Translations under genes and position numbers: made by a program
Shown here: in pieces, positions 1-8,207 of the stretch
Numbering within the stretch: the stretch's first letter is position 1
How the letters are laid out: every line of letters starts with the position of its first letter
The notes under the pieces: generated by a model
The model's input: only the letters and a program-made list of their open reading frames with translations
Databases searched by the model: none
What the model was told of the DNA's origin: nothing
From: Microbacterium sp. MYb72
GTDB taxonomy: Bacteria > Actinomycetota > Actinomycetes > Actinomycetales > Microbacteriaceae
NCBI RefSeq assembly: GCF_002979415.1
Contig: NZ_PCOT01000003.1
Coordinates: 62,001-126,000 of the forward strand
Reading direction: 5' to 3'
DNA: 64,000 nucleotides

Positions 1-199
1 CCGCCGAGGGATCCGCCAGCACGGAGGGTGCCTCGGCCGCCGCCTCGCTCGCGCTCTCCAAGTGCTGGTAGGCGAGGGAACCGCGGATGCCGATCCACAC
101 CGCGCACACGGCGGCGGCGAGCAGGATGCCGCCGAACACCCAGGCGGAGATGCGCCCGGCCCGGCGTCGGCGACGGGAGGTGCGGGGCGCGGAGGTCAC
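1..199 (-). CDS. Partial membrane protein, probably DUF4012 family (N-terminus only)
   Basis: Only the first 66 codons lie in the window; the gene continues past base 1. The protein starts with an Arg-rich segment (residues 4-13), then a single hydrophobic helix (about residues 15-32) and the stretch RGSLAYQHLESASEAAAEA. A basic start, one membrane anchor and an RGxLAYxHLExA segment match my memory of DUF4012 proteins, which are often found in actinobacterial exopolysaccharide loci, as here. The GTG at 199 is chosen because TATCGT (206-211, minus strand) lies exactly six bases upstream, and the only nearby upstream GTG (207) runs straight into a stop. The family call is inference from a short fragment. 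Confidence 0.6.
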   Translation of the reverse strand, partial: MTSAPRTSRRRRRAGRISAWVFGGILLAAAVCAVWIGIRGSLAYQHLESASEAAAEAPSVLADPSA

Positions 200-257
200 A
201 GGGACACGATAGTCGTATTGGTATATCGGATGCCTCGGCACCGCGTAGTCTCGCAGG
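200..257. promoter_or_regulatory. Divergent leaderless promoters for the DUF4012-like and GT4 genes
   Basis: On the minus strand TATCGT (206-211) precedes the GTG at 199 by six bases. On the plus strand TAGTCT (246-251) precedes the GTG at 258 by six bases. Both fit a -10 box placed so that transcription starts at the start codon. No Shine-Dalgarno sequence is evident at either start. Confidence 0.55.
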
Positions 258-1532
258 GTGAGTGACCTCGGCATCGAAGGAGCGGGTGTGGACGATGGGG
301 AATCGCAGGGACGGGAGCGGCTCCTCTTCGTCGCGCCGTGGGTGCCGTCTCGGCAGCGCCCGCGCAGCCTCGGCATCTTGAAGGCGCTCGCCGAGGACTA
401 CGACGTCACCGCGCTCCTCCTCGTCTGGTCGGCCCAGGACTCCGCGGACGTGCACGAACTGATCGCCCTCCTCCCCGAGCACACCGACATCCGCGTCGTG
501 CGTCTCGGCAGGATCGGCGGGCTCGCCCGCGCTGCATGCGCCGTGTTCTCGCGGCGGCCTCTGCAGCAGGCGTTCACCGGAGCGCGGAAAGCCGACGCCG
601 CGATCAGACGCGCCATCGCCGACACCGCGCCCGACATCGTCTTCTTCAACGTCATCCGCTCGGCGAACTTCCTGCCGCTGGCGCGGGGGATGCGCGTCGT
701 CGACCTCGACGAGTTCCGTAGCGACTACTACCGCCAGCTGCTCGCCACCGGCCGCAATCCGCTGTGGCGTGTCATCGCGAGGATCGAGGCCGGCCGGCTG
801 AGCCGCGCGGAGGAGCAGGTCGTCGACGAAGCCGACGCGGTTCTCGTCTCGTCTCCCGCGGAGCTGCGTCCGGACGGGGTCGTCCGCCTCGTGCGCTCGC
901 CGCACGCTCTCGACCTCTCGCCGGGCGACGGCGCGGAGGTGAGGCTGGCTCCGTCATCGGCGCTGTTCGTCGGACGGCTGTCGTACCGGGCGAATCGCGA
1001 GGCGCTCGCGTGGTACGTCCAGCACGTGGTCCCCGAACTGCGCAGGCGCGGTGCGGCGGGAACGCTGTACATCGTCGGGCGCGGCGCCGGCCCCGATGTC
1101 CGTGCGCTCGTCGCCGACGGGGTCGAGCTGATCGGCGCGGTCGACGAGGTGGCGCCCTACTACGCCGCCGCGGACGTGTGCATCGTCCCGATCCAGATGG
1201 CCACGGGCGTGCAGATGAAGCTGATCGAGGCGGCCGTGCTGGGCAGGGCGATCGTGACGACGAGGATCTCGGCGGAACGCGCCGGCCTGGTCGACGGCAT
1301 CCACTGCCTCGTCGCGGAGTCGCCGACGGAATGGGCGGATGCCGTGCAGCGCCTGCACGGATCGCCGCAGCTGCGAGCGGAGCTAGGCGTGCGCGCGCAG
1401 GCGTGGGCGGCGGACGCGTACGACAGCCGCGCCATCGGAGAGAGCCTGCGCATCGCGCTCGCCGACGGGAGGGCGCGACGTGACCTGGCCCCACATGAAC
1501 CCGAAGCAGAACATCCCCAGCGACAGCACTGA
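258..1532 (+). CDS. GT4-family glycosyltransferase
   Basis: A 424-residue cytosolic glycosyltransferase likely to add a sugar to a lipid-linked exopolysaccharide repeat unit. The N-terminal half opens with RLLFVAPWVPSRQRPRS, like the donor-independent Rossmann half of GT-B enzymes. The C-terminal half shows ALFVGRLSYRANREAL, the nucleotide-sugar region IVGRGAGPDV and VQMKLIEAAVLGRAIVTT, the GT4 equivalent of the E-x7-E region. The GTG start follows TAGTCT by six bases (leaderless). The last 49 codons overlap the convergent polymerase gene; the tail after about residue 400 is poorly conserved in character. The substrate cannot be read from the sequence. Its place beside the ligase, pyruvyl transferase and UndP-sugar transferase indicates exopolysaccharide assembly. 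Confidence 0.85.
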   Translation: MSDLGIEGAGVDDGESQGRERLLFVAPWVPSRQRPRSLGILKALAEDYDVTALLLVWSAQDSADVHELIALLPEHTDIRVVRLGRIGGLARAACAVFSRRPLQQAFTGARKADAAIRRAIADTAPDIVFFNVIRSANFLPLARGMRVVDLDEFRSDYYRQLLATGRNPLWRVIARIEAGRLSRAEEQVVDEADAVLVSSPAELRPDGVVRLVRSPHALDLSPGDGAEVRLAPSSALFVGRLSYRANREALAWYVQHVVPELRRRGAAGTLYIVGRGAGPDVRALVADGVELIGAVDEVAPYYAAADVCIVPIQMATGVQMKLIEAAVLGRAIVTTRISAERAGLVDGIHCLVAESPTEWADAVQRLHGSPQLRAELGVRAQAWAADAYDSRAIGESLRIALADGRARRDLAPHEPEAEHPQRQH

Positions 1533-2717
1533 CGTCGCGAGCATCCCCCAGCCCGTGTAGGCGATCATCACCATCGGCAGGGCGCTGGCGACGATCGCGC
1601 GGGCGGCGTCCCCGTTCGCCGACACCAGGTTGCGTCGCCTCCACGCGGCGACGGTCATGACGACGATCGGTGCGAAGAGCATGACGAAGCCGACGATGCC
1701 GAGCTCGGCGAGGGCGAGCACGAACGAGTTGTGGACGGGGATGAACGAGCCCGTCAGCGGGGCGTTCTCGATCGTGTAGCGGTTCGGGCCCGTGCCCGTC
1801 CAGAAGAACGTCGACACGATGCGGGCCGCGTACGAGAGGATCTCGCCGCGGACGCCGCCCGTGGGGTCCTCCTCGAACCGGGTGATGATCACACCGGAGG
1901 CGGCGAGACCTGCGACGCCGAGGCCCAGGATCACCGAGAGCTTGCGGGAGAGGTGCAGGGACGGCTGCAGCAGGACCCAGCCGGTCACGAGCGCCGCGGC
2001 CGCGGCGAGGTTCGCCCGGCCCTGAGCGAGCACGAGCGGGACGAAGGCGATGCCGATCGTGATCCAGATGAGCCGGGCGCGGTCCTTCGCGGAGTTCAGC
2101 AGACTCAGCAGGAGCGCGATCGAGATGACCAGGATCTTCCCGAGGTTGTTGGGGTGGTTCGAGAGCCCGTTCACGCGGGAGCCGAGGATCTCCTGGTCGG
2201 CGGCGGCCACGGCGTTGATGTTCAGACCCAGCGCCTGCAGCACGGCGACTCCGGAGTGCGCGAGCACCACGATGACGATCAGGACGATCAGGCCGCGGCG
2301 CAGCCTCGAGTCCGGGTCGGAGCGGGCCGCGCGCATCCCGATCCCCCAGGCGAGGACGGCGATGCAGAGCTGCACGATGCCGGCGATGCCCGGCGGGTCG
2401 GAGGGCCAGATGAAGAGGGCGCCGATCGCGATCCAGAGCAGCAGCGGGACGAAGATCCCCACGAGAGGGGGTTTCGCGATGAAGGTGAGGAGCACGGCGC
2501 CGACGGCGATGACGAGGGTGAAGGTGCGCAGGTCGGGGGAGGAGCCGGCGATCCCCACGTGGAAGGCGCCGGAGTCGGAGATCAGCGACACCGGCACGAG
2601 GGCGAGGGAGAAGAAGGCGGCGTACGCCACGGTGGCGACGAGTCCTATCCTCGTCGTGACGATCGCGGCGGCCACGACCGCGCAGATCCCGAGGGCGACG
2701 ACGGCCTCGATGCTCAT
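1383..2717 (-). CDS. O-antigen ligase / Wzy-type polysaccharide polymerase
   Basis: A 444-residue integral membrane protein with about a dozen hydrophobic segments. It has the hallmark of the O-antigen ligase (Wzy_C) family: a large loop ending in PVHNSFVLALAELGIVG at about residues 327-343, where His-Asn precedes a membrane helix. Such proteins polymerise undecaprenyl-linked repeat units or transfer a finished chain, acting on the outer face of the membrane. The ATG at 2717 overlaps the stop of the upstream pyruvyl transferase by four bases (ATGA), so the two are translationally coupled. The charged C-terminal tail overlaps the end of the GT4 gene on the other strand. Polymerase versus ligase cannot be decided here; the single polymerase candidate in the locus favours a Wzy role. 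Confidence 0.85.
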   Translation of the reverse strand: MSIEAVVALGICAVVAAAIVTTRIGLVATVAYAAFFSLALVPVSLISDSGAFHVGIAGSSPDLRTFTLVIAVGAVLLTFIAKPPLVGIFVPLLLWIAIGALFIWPSDPPGIAGIVQLCIAVLAWGIGMRAARSDPDSRLRRGLIVLIVIVVLAHSGVAVLQALGLNINAVAAADQEILGSRVNGLSNHPNNLGKILVISIALLLSLLNSAKDRARLIWITIGIAFVPLVLAQGRANLAAAAALVTGWVLLQPSLHLSRKLSVILGLGVAGLAASGVIITRFEEDPTGGVRGEILSYAARIVSTFFWTGTGPNRYTIENAPLTGSFIPVHNSFVLALAELGIVGFVMLFAPIVVMTVAAWRRRNLVSANGDAARAIVASALPMVMIAYTGWGMLATSVLSLGMFCFGFMWGQVTSRPPVGERDAQALSDGAAVVRVRRPRLRAHA

Positions 2718-3586
2718 GACGTGCTCCGCAACGGCGCCGCCGCCCTGTGCAGGCCCGTCACGAGCGCGGGGAGGGCCGCCCGTACGATCTCGGTCTGCGC
2801 GGCGACCTGATCGATCAGCGCGGCGGACGAGAGGTCTGCGACGACCGTGACGTCGGTGGGACGATGCCGCAGCCCGAACACCGACAGGTAGTCGTCGTAC
2901 TTGAAGTCGGGTTCGGCGTGCCCGGCCACGTCGACCGCGACCACCGGCGTGCCCAGTGCATGAGCGAAGACGACCCCGTGGAGGCTGTTCGTCGCGACGA
3001 CCGGGGCGCTCCGGATGGCCTCCGCCACGGCGAGAGGGGTGGTGGTCGGCAGCTGCACGTCCCACCCGCGGGCGCGGATGCCGGAGAGATGAGCGCGACC
3101 GGCGCGCTCGGCGAGCATCGTGAAGTGGGGGATGAACAGCGGGGCGCTCTTCCTGATCGTCGGGCCGCCTCCGTAGACGTCGCCGACGACCAGGGCGGGA
3201 TCGCCGAGGGGCTGCGTCGAGGGCAGGCCAAGGGCGTCACGGGTCAGGGTCCCTCTGACGGCGAGGATGCGGTCGGCGGCCATAGGGAGCGGCCTGTGGT
3301 CGGGCTCGCGGAGTCCGCTTCCGAACACCGTCGCGTCGGGCTGCGCCTTCCACGCCCTGTTGAGGATCGACCCGACGCCCAGCACATCCGCGGAGCCGAT
3401 TCCGCTGCGTCTGATCGGGCGTCCGCTGAGCTCGCCGAGGGCCACGCGGCTGGCCTCGTCGCCGAAGTTGAGGGGAGCACCACCCATCCTGACGGCGTGC
3501 GCCCAAGCCGACCCGTGTCGCAGGAGCTCCCCGGCGGCTGTGCGAGGATTGCCGAGTGGCCGCCACCAGTGGAGTGCGAGGGTCAA
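2714..3586 (-). CDS. Polysaccharide pyruvyl transferase family protein
   Basis: A 290-residue enzyme resembling the CsaB/WcaK pyruvyl transferases, which put ketal-linked pyruvate from phosphoenolpyruvate onto a glycan. Visible family traits are GGAPLNFGDEASR near the N-terminus, the central GDPALVVGDVYG and the late segment VATNSLHGVVFAHALGTPVVAVD, the typical H-G-x-x-x-A-x-A-x-G-x-P signature. The TTG at 3586 is chosen because GGAAGGA lies about seven bases upstream and the next gene begins divergently 28 bases away. The frame stays open upstream, but that extension would run inside the flippase gene. It is the first gene of a two-gene minus-strand unit with the polymerase. Its acidic product would make the polysaccharide anionic. 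Confidence 0.8.
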   Translation of the reverse strand: MTLALHWWRPLGNPRTAAGELLRHGSAWAHAVRMGGAPLNFGDEASRVALGELSGRPIRRSGIGSADVLGVGSILNRAWKAQPDATVFGSGLREPDHRPLPMAADRILAVRGTLTRDALGLPSTQPLGDPALVVGDVYGGGPTIRKSAPLFIPHFTMLAERAGRAHLSGIRARGWDVQLPTTTPLAVAEAIRSAPVVATNSLHGVVFAHALGTPVVAVDVAGHAEPDFKYDDYLSVFGLRHRPTDVTVVADLSSAALIDQVAAQTEIVRAALPALVTGLHRAAAPLRSTS

Positions 3587-3614
3587 GCTTCGTTCCTTCC
3601 GGGAAGGGCCTGCT
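3587..3614. promoter_or_regulatory. 28-bp divergent gap with back-to-back ribosome binding sites
   Basis: The gap between the TTG of the pyruvyl transferase gene and the ATG of the flippase gene contains CCTTCCGGGAAGG. Read on the minus strand it gives GGAAGG for the left gene; read on the plus strand it gives GGAAGGG for the right gene. There is no room for two promoters, so both must sit inside the opposing coding regions. Confidence 0.55.
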
Positions 3615-4940
3615 ATGGGCGAATCGGCGACCGTCGGTCCTGCGTGGCACAGGCTGCGCTTCGCGGCGATCCAGCTGGCCTCCGCGGGAGCGGGGATGGT
3701 CGCGTGGATGGTCCTTCCGCGCATCGCGAGTGGGATGGAACAGGGGCCCGCGATCGTGGCCTTCGCGCTGGGCCCCATCCTAGCGTTGCCCCTGACTATC
3801 GGTATACCGGTTACGCTCCCCAACGCGTTCCGCCGTGGGGCGGACGGGAGCCATCTGCGCCCAGGCGCGTGGGCGGTGCCTCTGCGGATCGTCTGCGGCA
3901 TCCTCGCCGTCGCGCTCGGGGTCGGGATCGTGCTCTCCATCGTCGGCATCGCGGGCCTCCCCGTGGAGACGGGAGCGCTGACCGCGTCCTATGCGGCGGG
4001 GATGGGGACGTGGCTGATCGCGGCGCAAGTCGCCCGCATCCGCGAGTCGACTCTCCTGATGGCCGCGGGTGGCCTGCTCAACCCGATCCTGCCGCTGGCG
4101 TGGATGCTCTTCGCCGGACTCGGGCTTCCGCTCGACCTCGCCGCGACGGCGACCGTCGCCGTGATGACCGTGCTGTGCGCCGGGATCTGGTTCGGGATGC
4201 GAGGGCTGCTGTCCGCGCATCCGTCCGCGCCGGGGGGAGAGGCTGGGAGGACGCTCGCGATGGCGACCGTGCTGGTGCCGCATCTGGCACTGTTCGCCGT
4301 GCTCATGCAGGGCATCCGGCTCTCGGCCATCGTCGCCGGCGCCCCCGCTCTGCTGGAGCAGGCTCATCTGGCCGCCCTCGGCGTCACGATGGTCAGCGTC
4401 CTGATCAACTCCGTCCACGCGCTGCTCTCGGTGCGGATGCAGATGGCCGACGACCCCGCGCTGACCGCGGCTGTGCGGGCCTCGTCGGTCGGCTACGGCG
4501 CCCTCGCGCTGACGAGCACCGTGATCACCCTGATCTTCTATCTCGTGCTCCCGATGGTGTCGGGCGTCGCCGTGCCCCTCGCGGTAGCCGCGCCGCTGGG
4601 CCTCACCGTGCCGGCGCTCGCCGTGTACTACTCCTCGTCGGCCATCCAGCTCCGGACCGGCTCCGCGATCAGGCTGCTCACCGCGTCAGGCGGCGCTGTG
4701 GTGCTGTGGGCGCTCGCGACCGTCGTGATGCGACCGGACACCCTTCAGGGGCTGTCCTGGGTCTACGCGATCGCTCCCGTGACGCTGGCCGCGGTCGCCG
4801 CCGTGCTGGGTTCGTTCAACCCCGACCCGGTCACGCGGGACGCCACCAGGCTGATGCTCCGCAGGATCGCGCTCCCGGTGGCCGCCTGCGTCGCCCTGCT
4901 CGCCGTCGCGGGCGTCGTGGTCGCGGTGACGGGCGTCTGA
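3615..4940 (+). CDS. Flippase-like polytopic membrane protein (MOP/Wzx type, putative)
   Basis: A 441-residue protein made almost wholly of hydrophobic segments, about 12-14 helices, with short charged loops such as FRRGADG and RMQMADDPAL. It has no cytosolic domain or catalytic motif. Size, topology and position between the pyruvyl transferase and the UndP-sugar transferase genes suggest the repeat-unit flippase of the locus (MOP superfamily), moving lipid-linked oligosaccharide across the membrane. The ATG at 3615 has GGAAGGG about five bases upstream. Sequence similarity to Wzx is not obvious by eye, so the function is inferred from context. Confidence 0.65.
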   Translation: MGESATVGPAWHRLRFAAIQLASAGAGMVAWMVLPRIASGMEQGPAIVAFALGPILALPLTIGIPVTLPNAFRRGADGSHLRPGAWAVPLRIVCGILAVALGVGIVLSIVGIAGLPVETGALTASYAAGMGTWLIAAQVARIRESTLLMAAGGLLNPILPLAWMLFAGLGLPLDLAATATVAVMTVLCAGIWFGMRGLLSAHPSAPGGEAGRTLAMATVLVPHLALFAVLMQGIRLSAIVAGAPALLEQAHLAALGVTMVSVLINSVHALLSVRMQMADDPALTAAVRASSVGYGALALTSTVITLIFYLVLPMVSGVAVPLAVAAPLGLTVPALAVYYSSSAIQLRTGSAIRLLTASGGAVVLWALATVVMRPDTLQGLSWVYAIAPVTLAAVAAVLGSFNPDPVTRDATRLMLRRIALPVAACVALLAVAGVVVAVTGV

Positions 4941-4959
4941 CGGGGTCGATCGCCGCACG

Positions 4960-6507
4960 CTAGTGGGCGCTGTTCCCCGGCAGGATCACCGCTCTCAGCG
5001 TCTTGAGCAGGATGCCGATGTCTCCTAGGAGCGACCAGTTCTCCACGTAGTACAGGTCGAGGCGGACCGTCTCCTCCCACGTCGTGGTCGAGCGGCCGCT
5101 GACCTGCCAGAGGCCGGAGACGCCGGGCCTGGCGAGGAGCCGCCGCCGCGCGGCATCGGAGTACAGGGCGACCTCGGCGGCCACCTGGGGGCGGGGGCCG
5201 ACGAGGCTCATCGATCCGCCGAGCACGTTGAAGAACTGCGGCAGCTCGTCGAGCGAGTACTTGCGGATGAACCGTCCGACCGGTGTGATCCGCGGGTCGT
5301 CCTTCACCTTGAACAGCGGCGTCTCGCTCGTGCCCTGGGCATCGAGCAGGGCGCGGAGCTCGGCGTCGGCTCCCACGCGCATGGATCGGAACTTCAGCAT
5401 CCTGAACGGGGTGCCCTTCAGCCCGATCCGCTCCTGGGCGAAGAGGAGGGGGCCGGGGCTCGTGGCCTTCACGGCGATCGCGACGCCGAGGAGGAGCGGC
5501 GAGGAGAGCGCGATGAGCGCGAGCGCGCCGATGATGTCCATGGTGCGTTTGACGATGCGCTGCCCCGAGCTGAACCGGGGGATCTCGACGTGGATGAGGG
5601 GGAGGCCGGCGACGGGGCGCGAGTGGATGCGCGGCCCCGCGATGTCGGTGATGCTCGGAGCGAGCACGAGGTGCTGTCGCCCGGCCTCCAGAGACCAGGA
5701 GATCTGCTTCAGCCGCGAGGGCGGCAGGTCGCCGGTGCTGGTGACCGCGACGGTGTCGGCGCCCGTGCGGACGAGGCCGAGCTCGACGTCGTCGACGGAG
5801 CCGACGACGGGGACGTCCGTGCCGGGGACGAGGTCCCCGATCCGCGCGCCGGGGATGCACGCCCCGACGACCGTGTAACCAGCGTCGGACACTCGGCGGA
5901 GCTCGTTGGCGATCGCCGTCACCGACTCGCCGGATCCCACGAGGAGGACGCGTGCCGAGTAGCCTCCGGCGCGACGGTTGGACACCAGCCACTGGCGCCA
6001 GAGCCACCGGACGAGCGCGAGCGTGACGATGCCCGCGGGGAGACTGATCAGCAGGTAGCCGCGTGCGACCTCCGACTTGGTCAGGAAGGCGACGATCGCG
6101 ATCATGCCGAAGACGCCGAGGCTGGCGCGCGCGACCCGGACGTACTCCGTCGTTCCGGTGCCGATCACGCGATGGCTGCGGGAGTCGGCGAGGCCGAGCG
6201 CGCAGGCCCAGGCGATGACGAGCCCCGCGGAGAAGAGCCAGTAGGAGATGTTGCCCACGCCCAGCAGGTTGTCGGTCGGCACCGAGGTGTTGCCGAATCC
6301 CAGCCAGGCGATCTGCGTGCCGTACACGACCCAGATGAGCGCGAGGAGATCGGTGATCCGGAGGTTGCGTGCGTAGCGCGCGCGCCAGTCGAAGCCGGCC
6401 CGCGTGCTGCCGGCTGCGGAACCGAGCGCTCTCCTGTCTGCGCCCGCCCCGGTGTCACTCTCTTCCTGCGTCTTCTTCGTCGCGTCGATGTCGTGTGTCG
6501 ACGTCAC
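4960..6507 (-). CDS. Polyprenyl glycosylphosphotransferase (exopolysaccharide initiating enzyme)
   Basis: A 515-residue enzyme that moves a sugar-1-phosphate from a UDP-sugar onto undecaprenyl phosphate, the first step of repeat-unit synthesis. The N-terminal third has four to five membrane helices, then a Rossmann-like CoA-binding region starting ARVLLVGSGESVTAIANEL. The C-terminal catalytic domain begins at the membrane hairpin KRTMDIIGALALIALSSP. It then carries LKFRSMR, KVKDDPRITPVGRFIRK, SLDELPQFFNVL and GSMSLVGPRP, the WcaJ/PssY/CpsE signature. The GTG at 6507 has GAGG about six bases upstream. A 129-base gap separates it from the BY-kinase gene upstream on the same strand. Confidence 0.93.
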   Translation of the reverse strand: MTSTHDIDATKKTQEESDTGAGADRRALGSAAGSTRAGFDWRARYARNLRITDLLALIWVVYGTQIAWLGFGNTSVPTDNLLGVGNISYWLFSAGLVIAWACALGLADSRSHRVIGTGTTEYVRVARASLGVFGMIAIVAFLTKSEVARGYLLISLPAGIVTLALVRWLWRQWLVSNRRAGGYSARVLLVGSGESVTAIANELRRVSDAGYTVVGACIPGARIGDLVPGTDVPVVGSVDDVELGLVRTGADTVAVTSTGDLPPSRLKQISWSLEAGRQHLVLAPSITDIAGPRIHSRPVAGLPLIHVEIPRFSSGQRIVKRTMDIIGALALIALSSPLLLGVAIAVKATSPGPLLFAQERIGLKGTPFRMLKFRSMRVGADAELRALLDAQGTSETPLFKVKDDPRITPVGRFIRKYSLDELPQFFNVLGGSMSLVGPRPQVAAEVALYSDAARRRLLARPGVSGLWQVSGRSTTTWEETVRLDLYYVENWSLLGDIGILLKTLRAVILPGNSAH

Positions 6508-6636
6508 TGTGACCTCGTAATATTCTGGTATTTCCCCCGCGTGAACAGTAGCAGAGCGGGGGATGCCGGAAGGTGCTCGAGGTCGCGGATTTCACGCGGA
6601 TGTAACAAACCGCCCGGGGCTCGGGGTGCTGGCGGC
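6508..6636 (-). promoter_or_regulatory. Spacer upstream of the UndP-sugar transferase gene
   Basis: The 129 bases between the BY-kinase stop and the sugar-transferase GTG include an AT-rich patch (about 6518-6532, AATATTCTGGTATT on the plus strand), unusual in this GC-rich window. It lies just before the ribosome binding site and is a plausible promoter for the downstream gene. No terminator hairpin is clear here. Confidence 0.3.
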
Positions 6637-8121
6637 TCAGCCGCGCTTGAGCAGGTCGTCGAACGCGTCGGCGGAGTCCGACTCCGCAGGCATCACGGCC
6701 TTGCCGGTCGAGCGCCTCTTCGCCGCCGAGGACGCCGACGAGGCGCCCGCCTTGTGGCCGTGACCGTACCCGTATCCATAGCCGTACCCGTACCCGTAGG
6801 TGTACGCGTCGGCGCCCTTCGTCGGGACCATCGTCAGGACCACTCCGGCGACCTTCGCGCCCACGGTCGCGAGGGCGTCGAGAGCCCCCTGGAGCTGGTG
6901 CGTCGTCGTCCTGCCGACGGCGACCGCCATGATCGCCCCCGACGTCACCCGGGACAGCACAGCGGCATCCGTCACCGGCAGCAGGGGAGGAGCATCGCAC
7001 AGCACGACGTCGAACTCCTCGGCCAGCGCGTCGAGGAGCTTCTTCATCCGGGCGGAGCCGAGCAGCTCGCTCGGGTTCGGCGGGATCTTGCCCGCGGGGA
7101 GCACGTACATCGAGCGGTTGCCCCAGGGCAGCAGCACGTCCGACACCTTGGCGCGGCCGATCAGGACGTCGGTGAGGCCGGTGCCGCCCTCGATGCCCAG
7201 GTACTCGGCGACCTTCGGCTTGCGCAGGTCCGTGTCCACCAGGGCCACGCGCTTGCCGCTGTCGGCGAGCGCGATCGCCAGGTTGAGCGTCGTCGTGGAC
7301 TTGCCCTCCGTGGGGATGCTGGAGGTGATGACGAACGTGTGGCCGCCGTCCATCTCCAGGAACTGCAGGTTCGTGCGCAGCGAGCGGAACGCCTCGGAGC
7401 GAGGGTTGAGCGGATCGGCCTGGATGATGAGCGGCCGCTCCTTCGCCTTCGGGTCGAGCGGGATGGCGCCGATCAGCGGTCGATCGGTGAGCTCCTCCAC
7501 GTCGCGAGGGGAGCGGACGCGGTTGTCCAGCACCGAGCGCAGCACGGCGATGCCGATGCCGATCGCGAGGCCGACGAGCAGGCCGAGGGCGAGGTTCAGC
7601 GGGATGTTGGGGCTGACGGGGGCGTACGCGGCGGCGGCATCCCGCACCCGGGTGAGCTTGATGGCGCTCTGGTCCTGGCCGGCGGGGGTGTCGATGCGCT
7701 CCACAGCCGCGGCGAGGCTCGCACCGAGCGCGTTGGCGATGTCGGCCGCCATGACGGGATCGGGGTCCTGCACCGTGATCTGGATCAGCGTGCTGTTCAG
7801 CGGGCTCGACGACCTCACGTTCTCGGCCAGGTCGTCGGCCGAGGTGTCGAGGCCGAGCTGGGTGATCACGGGGTTCATCACGACGGGTTCGCGCACCAGG
7901 CTGACGTACGTCGTGATGCGGGACTGCGCGAAGGACGACCCCTGCTGCAGCTCGGTCACGGTGCTGCCCGCCTGCGACTGCACGAAGACCACGCTCTGCG
8001 ACTCGTACATCGGCGTGCGGGTGAGGGAGTATCCGGCGGCGGCGGCGAGTCCGAGCAGCGTCGCGATCACGATCGCGAGCCAGCTCTTGCGCAGGATGCG
8101 GATGTAGTCGCTGAGCTCCAT
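6637..8121 (-). CDS. Polysaccharide co-polymerase / BY-type tyrosine autokinase
   Basis: A 494-residue fusion of a Wzz chain-length domain (residues 1-195, two membrane helices at about 12-32 and 172-194) with a bacterial tyrosine kinase. The kinase has Walker A TEGKST (271-276), Walker A' VALVDTDLRKP and Walker B VVLCDAPPLLPV (about 375-386). The C-terminal tail holds seven tyrosines, mostly in alternating Tyr-Gly pairs (about 442-455), followed by a basic and Ser-rich stretch. It controls chain length and export through cyclic autophosphorylation. The ATG at 8121 follows GAGAGG; an upstream extension of the frame would overlap the divergent CPBP gene. The tyrosine phosphatase at 8990-9670 is the likely partner. 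Confidence 0.93.
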   Translation of the reverse strand: MELSDYIRILRKSWLAIVIATLLGLAAAAGYSLTRTPMYESQSVVFVQSQAGSTVTELQQGSSFAQSRITTYVSLVREPVVMNPVITQLGLDTSADDLAENVRSSSPLNSTLIQITVQDPDPVMAADIANALGASLAAAVERIDTPAGQDQSAIKLTRVRDAAAAYAPVSPNIPLNLALGLLVGLAIGIGIAVLRSVLDNRVRSPRDVEELTDRPLIGAIPLDPKAKERPLIIQADPLNPRSEAFRSLRTNLQFLEMDGGHTFVITSSIPTEGKSTTTLNLAIALADSGKRVALVDTDLRKPKVAEYLGIEGGTGLTDVLIGRAKVSDVLLPWGNRSMYVLPAGKIPPNPSELLGSARMKKLLDALAEEFDVVLCDAPPLLPVTDAAVLSRVTSGAIMAVAVGRTTTHQLQGALDALATVGAKVAGVVLTMVPTKGADAYTYGYGYGYGYGYGHGHKAGASSASSAAKRRSTGKAVMPAESDSADAFDDLLKRG

Positions 8122-8207
8122 GTCGCCTCTCGTCGGTTCCCCTTGGCGGTTCATTGTCGCATAGGAACAGCATTCTGATATTCCGGTTGGCGCTACGGTG
8201 GATCCCG
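8122..8207. promoter_or_regulatory. Divergent promoter region, BY-kinase / CPBP protease
   Basis: The 86-base gap holds TACGGT (8194-8199) eight bases before the ATG at 8208, compatible with a leaderless or near-leaderless start of the CPBP gene. On the other strand GAGAGG precedes the kinase ATG. Confidence 0.4.

Noticed and set aside
2747-4963. Long plus-strand open frame over the pyruvyl transferase and flippase genes
   Set aside because: Arg/Gly/Asp-rich with no membrane segments or motifs; the flippase frame is hydrophobic and well started.
6757-6812. Tandem six-base repeats as a CRISPR or other array
   Set aside because: They are in frame within the kinase gene and encode its Tyr-Gly tail.
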